In this document: piece by piece, positions 61,300 through 64,000 of the stretch
Layout: every line of letters begins with the position of its first letter
Position numbering within the stretch: position 1 is the first letter of the stretch
Origin: Oleiphilus messinensis
GTDB taxonomy: Bacteria > Pseudomonadota > Gammaproteobacteria > Pseudomonadales > Oleiphilaceae
Reading direction: 5' to 3'
DNA length: 64,000 bases
Assembly (NCBI RefSeq): GCF_002162375.1
Contig: NZ_CP021425.1
Location: 558,001 to 622,000 of the forward strand
Notes under the pieces: model-generated
What the model was told of the DNA's origin: nothing
Databases searched by the model: none
The model's input: only the letters and a program-made list of their open reading frames with translations
Translations under genes and position numbers: made by a program

Positions 61300-61613
61300 A
61301 GGGCCGAATTCGAGGGAACAGGGTGGGCGATTAAATTTTGGGTAGTCATATTCGGCGCTTGGACATTGAGTTAAATATAGAATGTCTAAACGGGCTAATC
61401 AAAAAGAGTTGATGCATAGTATGGCTAACAAAACTGAAATAGAGGTTTGGCTATGCCTGTCCAATTGAACCATGTCTATTGAGCCTGTCCAATTGAACCT
61501 AAGCCATAGCTGTCCTTTTCCTGCCGTCGAGCGTGTATACTGGAGTGCTATGGGCCAATCGACTTGGCTAATGTAATGATGATCGTAAACACCACACAGA
61601 GTTAACGCATATT
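61300..61613. other. Intergenic region with a duplicated gene start and a 16-base direct repeat
   Basis: About 314 bases between the hydrolase and DUF1244 genes. At 61409-61447 a segment closely copies the start of the DUF1244 gene (ATGGCTAACAAAACTGAAAT versus the real start), after which the copy breaks off. CCTGTCCAATTGAACC occurs twice (61456-61471 and 61484-61499), and GGCTATG/CATAGC-like inverted pieces surround it. It looks like a scar of duplication or a lost insertion. Confidence 0.6.
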
Positions 61614-61901
61614 ATGACTAACAAAACTGAGATAGAGGCTGCGGTTTTTCGCCGCCTGCTGGAGCATTTGGATTCCCGGAAAGACGTGCAAAATATCGAG
61701 CTCATGAATCTGGCGGGTTTTTGTCGGAATTGTTTAAGCAAATGGTATATGGCGGCAGCCGAAGAGCAGGGCGAGCAGGTCGATTATGATGCGGCCCGCG
61801 AGTTGGTGTATGGCATGCCTTATGACGAATGGAAACAAAAATATCAGAAAGAGGCGACCGCGGAGCAATTGGACGCCTTTAAAAATAGCCACAGCCATTA
61901 A
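61614..61901 (+). CDS. DUF1244 family protein
   Basis: A 95-residue protein with the conserved family core LMNLAGFCRNCLSKWY and a downstream GMPYDEWKQKYQ. The two Cys in the core may bind metal. Its function is not established. It is a single-gene unit. Confidence 0.87.
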   Translation: MTNKTEIEAAVFRRLLEHLDSRKDVQNIELMNLAGFCRNCLSKWYMAAAEEQGEQVDYDAARELVYGMPYDEWKQKYQKEATAEQLDAFKNSHSH

Positions 61902-61949
61902 CAGCTTTTGTCTGCGCTAGTTCTCGATGTCGAAAGTTGCTCGATGTCG

Positions 61950-62498
61950 TTACCTGCCGTAGAACGCCGTGATGCTGGCTTTTTCAATCGTGTGGCTGTT
62001 GACGAAATAGCCAAACATGGCGCCACTTGCATTGCTATCGAGCGGCAGGGATGCCGTGTCGAGTGCATAGACCGTGAAAATATAGCGGTGTGCCTTGTCG
62101 CCCGGTGGCGGACAGGCACCGCCAAACCCTGAACTGCCAAAGTCCGTTCTTCCTTCAATGGCTCCGTTTGATATTTGCGATTCCAGTTTCACGCCTTCAG
62201 GGAGTTCACTCGTGGTTTTCGGAATATTGAATGCAGTCCAGTGCCACCACCCCGAGCCGGTCGGGGCATCGGGATCATATACGCTTATTGCAAAGCTCTT
62301 CGTCTTCTCCGGGGCATTTTTCCAGCGCAAATGAGGGGATTTGTTGCCACCTTCGCAGCCAAAGCCGCTGAAGACTTGAGTGTTTGGTAAAGTGGCACCA
62401 TTTTCAATGCTTTTGGAGTCGAGTTGCATTTCGGCATGTGCACTGGCACAAGCCGCTGTCACGATCAGGGTGCTGATACAGGTTTTCAGGTTAAGCAT
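61950..62498 (-). CDS. YbhB/YbcL-type (PEBP-like) periplasmic protein
   Basis: A 182-residue protein with a signal peptide (LIVTAACASAHAE) and the PEBP fold. Ligand-pocket motifs are YDPDAPTGSGWWHW and CPPPGDKAHRYIF. Bacterial members are named for similarity to Raf kinase inhibitor protein; their function in bacteria is unclear. Confidence 0.88.
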   Translation of the reverse strand: MLNLKTCISTLIVTAACASAHAEMQLDSKSIENGATLPNTQVFSGFGCEGGNKSPHLRWKNAPEKTKSFAISVYDPDAPTGSGWWHWTAFNIPKTTSELPEGVKLESQISNGAIEGRTDFGSSGFGGACPPPGDKAHRYIFTVYALDTASLPLDSNASGAMFGYFVNSHTIEKASITAFYGR

Positions 62499-62602
62499 GA
62501 TTGATACCTCTGCGTTTTGAATACGCTGTGTATTCTACGGCGCGAATATCAGCGCCTCTATCCACTTTCGATCATAGTTTGTGCCGATCTGATCAATCGA
62601 GT

Positions 62603-63397
62603 TCAAGCAGATGCGCTTAACGTTTGGGCTGTGGTTCGAATCATTGACGGGGTTACTCCGAAGCGTTTGTGAAAACGGTCGGAAAAACGGGATTGGGACT
62701 GGTAGCCACTTTCCGCGGCGATCCGCCCTATACTCCATTGACTGGTCTGGAGCAAGTACAGGGCATGAGATAACCGCACATCAACCAGTTCTTCGCTGAA
62801 TGAGGTGGATTCTGCCGCTAACTTACGGCGTAATGTGGCCTCGCTCATCCCGAGCCGGTTGGCGATGGTGCCTGACTTCCAGTTTGCACACAAATCACTC
62901 TGGAACAGGGCCCTTATCCGGTCGGCAAGTCGTTCCGGCGTTGGAATTGGCACATAGATCTGCTTCTCCTGCAACCAGAGAATAACCTCCTGAATACGAT
63001 GTTCAATGATACTGGGTGGGAGTTGTTCGCTGTTTTTGATTGCCGCTACGGCGCGATCAAATGCACTGGTCAGGGCTGGGTCGCTCGGACAGGACAAGCG
63101 CCCTTTGGGTTCTGCATATTCATCTGTGGGATGTGACGGGAGCTTGAGTGCAGTCGGTATGCAGATAATTGTGGCCAGATAGTCCCGCTCCGGTTCCGGG
63201 ATGTTTTCGATGGTGGCGCGGTAGCGCGCCGGGATCAGGCCAATGCCATTCGATGGAATCTGATAGTCGAGGCCATTAACTGAGACATTTTTGGTGCCCT
63301 GGTGAACCTGGATTAACAGGTTGTCACTGATCATCAAGTGCCGAAAAGCGGCCTGACGTGCCTGACGGATTAGCGTAGTGGCGGGAGCGGTCATCAT
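62603..63397 (-). CDS. AraC-family transcriptional regulator
   Basis: A 264-residue regulator. The C-terminal AraC DNA-binding domain has two helix-turn-helix units: MSEATLRRKLAAESTSF and SIGRIAAESGYQSQSRFSDR, ending in KRFGVTPSMIR. The N-terminal cupin-like domain would sense a ligand, unknown here. It is 104 bases from the divergence point of the YbhB gene on the same strand. Confidence 0.88.
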   Translation of the reverse strand: MMTAPATTLIRQARQAAFRHLMISDNLLIQVHQGTKNVSVNGLDYQIPSNGIGLIPARYRATIENIPEPERDYLATIICIPTALKLPSHPTDEYAEPKGRLSCPSDPALTSAFDRAVAAIKNSEQLPPSIIEHRIQEVILWLQEKQIYVPIPTPERLADRIRALFQSDLCANWKSGTIANRLGMSEATLRRKLAAESTSFSEELVDVRLSHALYLLQTSQWSIGRIAAESGYQSQSRFSDRFHKRFGVTPSMIRTTAQTLSASA

Positions 63398-63478
63398 TGA
63401 TTATTGGCCATTTGAGTTGGTTTGTGTATGCAACTATAAAGTATCGGATCGGTCACCAGAGTCAATATTGTGCGGTGA

Positions 63479-64000
63479 TTAATCGGTGCATTTGAACGGG
63501 AGCAATGCTTCGGCATCGGATTTATAGTGTTGAATGTGGTGCTGCTCTTCGGATAAGAACTGTTTAACCGCCGTTTGGAACTCCGGATTGACCAGCCAGT
63601 GATTGGAGTAAGTGTAGATCGGTGTAAAGCCCCTTTGAATTTTGTGTTCTCCCTGTGCTCCAGGGTCAAAGCGCTGCAGTCCGGTTGCGATACAGAAATC
63701 GATGCCCTGATAGTAGCAGGCCTCAAAATGCAGAAAGTTCGCCTCGGCAATACAACCCCAGTAGCGGCCATAGAGTGTCGTGCTGTCCCGGAAACAGAGC
63801 GCTCCGGCAATGTATTTGCCTTGATGCTCCGCCAGAACCATGACGATATGTTCTCGCAGTGTCGTGCCGATGGTTTCGAAGAAATCTGAATTGAGGTAAC
63901 CACCATGGCCGCTACGTTTGGCATAGGTGAGTTGGTAAAACCGGTAAAACTGTTGCCACATGGCCTCGGTGATATCCGCTCCGGTGAAGCAATGCATCCT
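63479..64000 (-). CDS. FemAB/GNAT-type acyltransferase (DUF482), C-terminal part
   Basis: The final 173 or so residues of a larger protein whose start lies beyond the window. It has HGGYLNSDFFETIG, GRYWGCIAEANFLHFEACYYQGIDF (shown in part) and the FDPGAQGEHKIQRGF motif typical of the peptidogalycan-biosynthesis/FemAB-like DUF482 family. An internal Met at 63997 is not the real start, because the frame remains open to the edge. Confidence 0.8.
   Translation of the reverse strand, partial: RMHCFTGADITEAMWQQFYRFYQLTYAKRSGHGGYLNSDFFETIGTTLREHIVMVLAEHQGKYIAGALCFRDSTTLYGRYWGCIAEANFLHFEACYYQGIDFCIATGLQRFDPGAQGEHKIQRGFTPIYTYSNHWLVNPEFQTAVKQFLSEEQHHIQHYKSDAEALLPFKCTD

Overview
The window looks like chromosome from a marine-type gammaproteobacterium. 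The grounds are the gene families present (carboxyspermidine-type polyamine genes, Entner-Doudoroff genes, a VF530-type protein, a DUF1244 protein, a YHYH protein), typical Shine-Dalgarno starts, Fur-box-like operators, and integron-type attC sites. I cannot name a genus from sequence alone. No rRNA or tRNA was recognised.

Layout. 1-12.7 kb: ordinary chromosomal genes (von Willebrand A protein, two glutathione-transferase-fold proteins, a secreted YHYH protein, a strand-rich membrane-anchored repeat protein, a 1772-residue Ser/Thr kinase-ATPase-GAF-histidine kinase fusion, a sterol-desaturase-like enzyme). 12.8-33.4 kb: a large iron locus with several Fur-box-like sites. It holds a siderophore-interacting reductase, a complete periplasmic-binding ABC importer, an OmpR-type regulator, a DUF2218 protein, a MATE exporter, and a biosynthetic block whose order matches petrobactin asbA-B-C-(D-E)-F. 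AsbD and AsbE are fused. The block is framed by arginine decarboxylase, two carboxy(nor)spermidine dehydrogenase paralogues and a carboxy(nor)spermidine decarboxylase. The locus therefore appears to encode its own polyamine supply for a spermidine-, citrate- and dihydroxybenzoate-based siderophore. No TonB-dependent receptor is present in the window.

33.5-47.5 kb: hypothetical genes, then a central-carbon block. A minus-strand series (GAPDH, pyruvate kinase, glycerate kinase, HAD phosphatase, glucosyl-3-phosphoglycerate synthase, GH13 phosphorylase) forms a putative glucosylglycerate make-and-recycle module. An IS4-family element with a 9-bp target duplication sits inside it. Divergent from GAPDH is edd, and the shared promoter region carries an 18-bp palindrome resembling a HexR site.

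47.5-57.7 kb: an accessory region that resembles an integron cassette array without a visible integrase. It has attC-like hairpins after several genes, long repeats directly upstream of three genes, an ankyrin gene clipped by an IS3 element, a SUKH-family gene, a possible PD-(D/E)XK nuclease, genes of unknown function, a REP-associated tyrosine transposase (RAYT) element with decayed relatives, a RelE/Phd toxin-antitoxin pair and a Fic protein.

57.7-64 kb: a lipoprotein alpha/beta-hydrolase gene split by an IS607-like element. That element has a very short HTH-only TnpA and a 551-residue TnpB lacking the usual zinc finger. Ordinary genes follow (DUF1244, PEBP/YbhB, AraC regulator, the end of an acyltransferase).
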